From: Roseihalotalea indica
GTDB taxonomy: Bacteria; Bacteroidota; Bacteroidia; Cytophagales; Cyclobacteriaceae
Length of the DNA: 64,000 bases
NCBI RefSeq assembly: GCF_022458895.1
Contig: NZ_JAINFL010000005.1
Location: 558,001-622,000, forward strand
Direction of reading: 5' to 3'
Shown here piece after piece: positions 63,482 through 64,000 of the stretch; within the stretch, counting starts at the first letter, position 1; every line of letters starts with the position of its first letter. Below the pieces are notes generated by a model. The model worked only from the letters and a program-made list of their open reading frames with translations, ran no database searches and was not told the origin of the DNA. The position numbers were made by a program, and so were the translations under genes.

Positions 63482-64000
63482 CTAAAAGGTAAGGTTAACT
63501 CCAATTGACATTATTCGGGGAACGGGGTACAGGTTATAACCGGCATCGAAGGAATTTCTTTCGGGGTCGTACCCCTGATAATCCTGATTGACCAGCGTAA
63601 ACATATTTTGCCCATTAGCATATAGGTATAACTTCTGCAACCCGAGGCGGGAGGTTAATTCGGTAGGGAAGGTGTAGCCCACCTGGATATTCTTCAGCTT
63701 GACAAAATTGGTCTCCTGTACCCAGAAAGAGGATTCTGAGCTATCCCAGGAGTTATTAAATTTCACGCTGGGGATGTTTGTATCGGTATTCTGGGGAGTC
63801 CAAGCATCTCGCCAGCGGGTAGAGAAAACCCGGTTTTCCCAGTCAATATCGGTAAAGTTATTCTGGGTATACATATGAATTCCGGCGATGCCCTGAAACA
63901 ACAAATTCAGGTCAAACCCTCGGTACTTGAAGCTGGGAGAAAGCCCGAAGGTTAATTTAGGAATAGTATTTCCCAATGCCTGTTTGTCTTCAAAGCCCAG
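63482..64000 (-). CDS. SusC/RagA TonB-dependent transporter, C-terminal part (runs off right edge)
   Basis: The frame is open from the window edge to the stop at 63482 (173 codons). It encodes the end of a SusC barrel: LGNTIPKLTFGLSPSFKYRG, WQDAW-type residues (FSTRWRDAWTPQNT), FVKLKNIQVGYTFP, LYLYANGQNMFT and the terminal RIMSIGVNLTF with final Phe. The remainder lies beyond the window. Pairs with the SusD gene 4 bp downstream. Confidence 0.94.
   Translation of the reverse strand: MGFEDKQALGNTIPKLTFGLSPSFKYRGFDLNLLFQGIAGIHMYTQNNFTDIDWENRVFSTRWRDAWTPQNTDTNIPSVKFNNSWDSSESSFWVQETNFVKLKNIQVGYTFPTELTSRLGLQKLYLYANGQNMFTLVNQDYQGYDPERNSFDAGYNLYPVPRIMSIGVNLTF

Overview
The window looks like part of a Bacteroidota chromosome, most likely from a marine or plant/alga-associated Cytophagia-type bacterium. 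The basis is two SusC/SusD pairs, many lipoprotein signal peptides ending in Cys at about residue 18, FGly-type sulfatases, TonB receptors with a carboxypeptidase-regulatory-like N-terminal domain, a NagB-LmbE fusion and promoter boxes of the Bacteroidota type (TAnnTTTG). No rRNA, tRNA, CRISPR array, transposase or prophage module was recognised. The species cannot be named from the sequence.

Layout. 1-12.9 kb: mixed metabolic and envelope genes (exported protein, beta-barrel protein, sulfatase, small holin-like membrane protein, small exported putative amidase, exported agmatine-deiminase-family lipoprotein, NagB-LmbE fusion, sodium/solute symporter, thioesterase, NlpC/P60 hydrolase, metallophosphoesterase). 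13.2-20.5 kb: glycine decarboxylase (gcvP), a histidine kinase whose membrane domain matches the ethylene-binding domain of plant ETR1, its neighbouring response regulator, and an esterase-cupin fusion. 20.5-20.9 kb: a repeat-rich gap. 20.9-23.6 kb: a two-gene molybdenum hydroxylase.

23.9-43.1 kb is the most interesting part. It holds a SusC/SusD transporter with two GH127/GH146-type beta-L-arabinofuranosidases, a trans-4-hydroxyproline catabolic set (2-epimerase, FAD amino-acid dehydrogenase, DapA-like deaminase), an AraC-type regulator, and two peptidases (DPP-IV-like S9 and DUF885). A 15-bp motif (TAATACTATTTTGAC) with a second AATATT half-site lies at exactly the same distance from a -7-like box in front of both the SusC gene and the DapA-like gene. 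A weaker copy precedes the S9 peptidase. I infer one regulon for feeding on hydroxyproline-rich, beta-arabinosylated glycoproteins (extensin-like HRGPs of plants or green algae): strip the Hyp-linked arabinose, import, cut the peptides and burn the hydroxyproline.

43.3-50.9 kb: a tight operon imelysin / di-heme DUF1111 / imelysin / HTTM / TonB receptor, probably for metal (iron) acquisition. 51.4-54 kb: a PhoD-like phosphatase. 54.1-58.7 kb: a four-gene operon (Gfo/Idh/MocA oxidoreductase, NRAMP-like transporter without the metal-binding motifs, NAD-dependent epimerase-like protein, DapA-like aldolase) behind a perfect 18-bp palindrome. 58.8-64 kb: two sulfatases, SusD and the 3' end of a SusC, the edge of a second polysaccharide locus for a sulfated glycan that runs off the right end.

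Several dispersed repeat families occupy the gaps, including a tandem 12-mer joined to a long inverted repeat that occurs twice 25 kb apart. All motif and repeat comparisons were made by eye; no database search or folding program was run.
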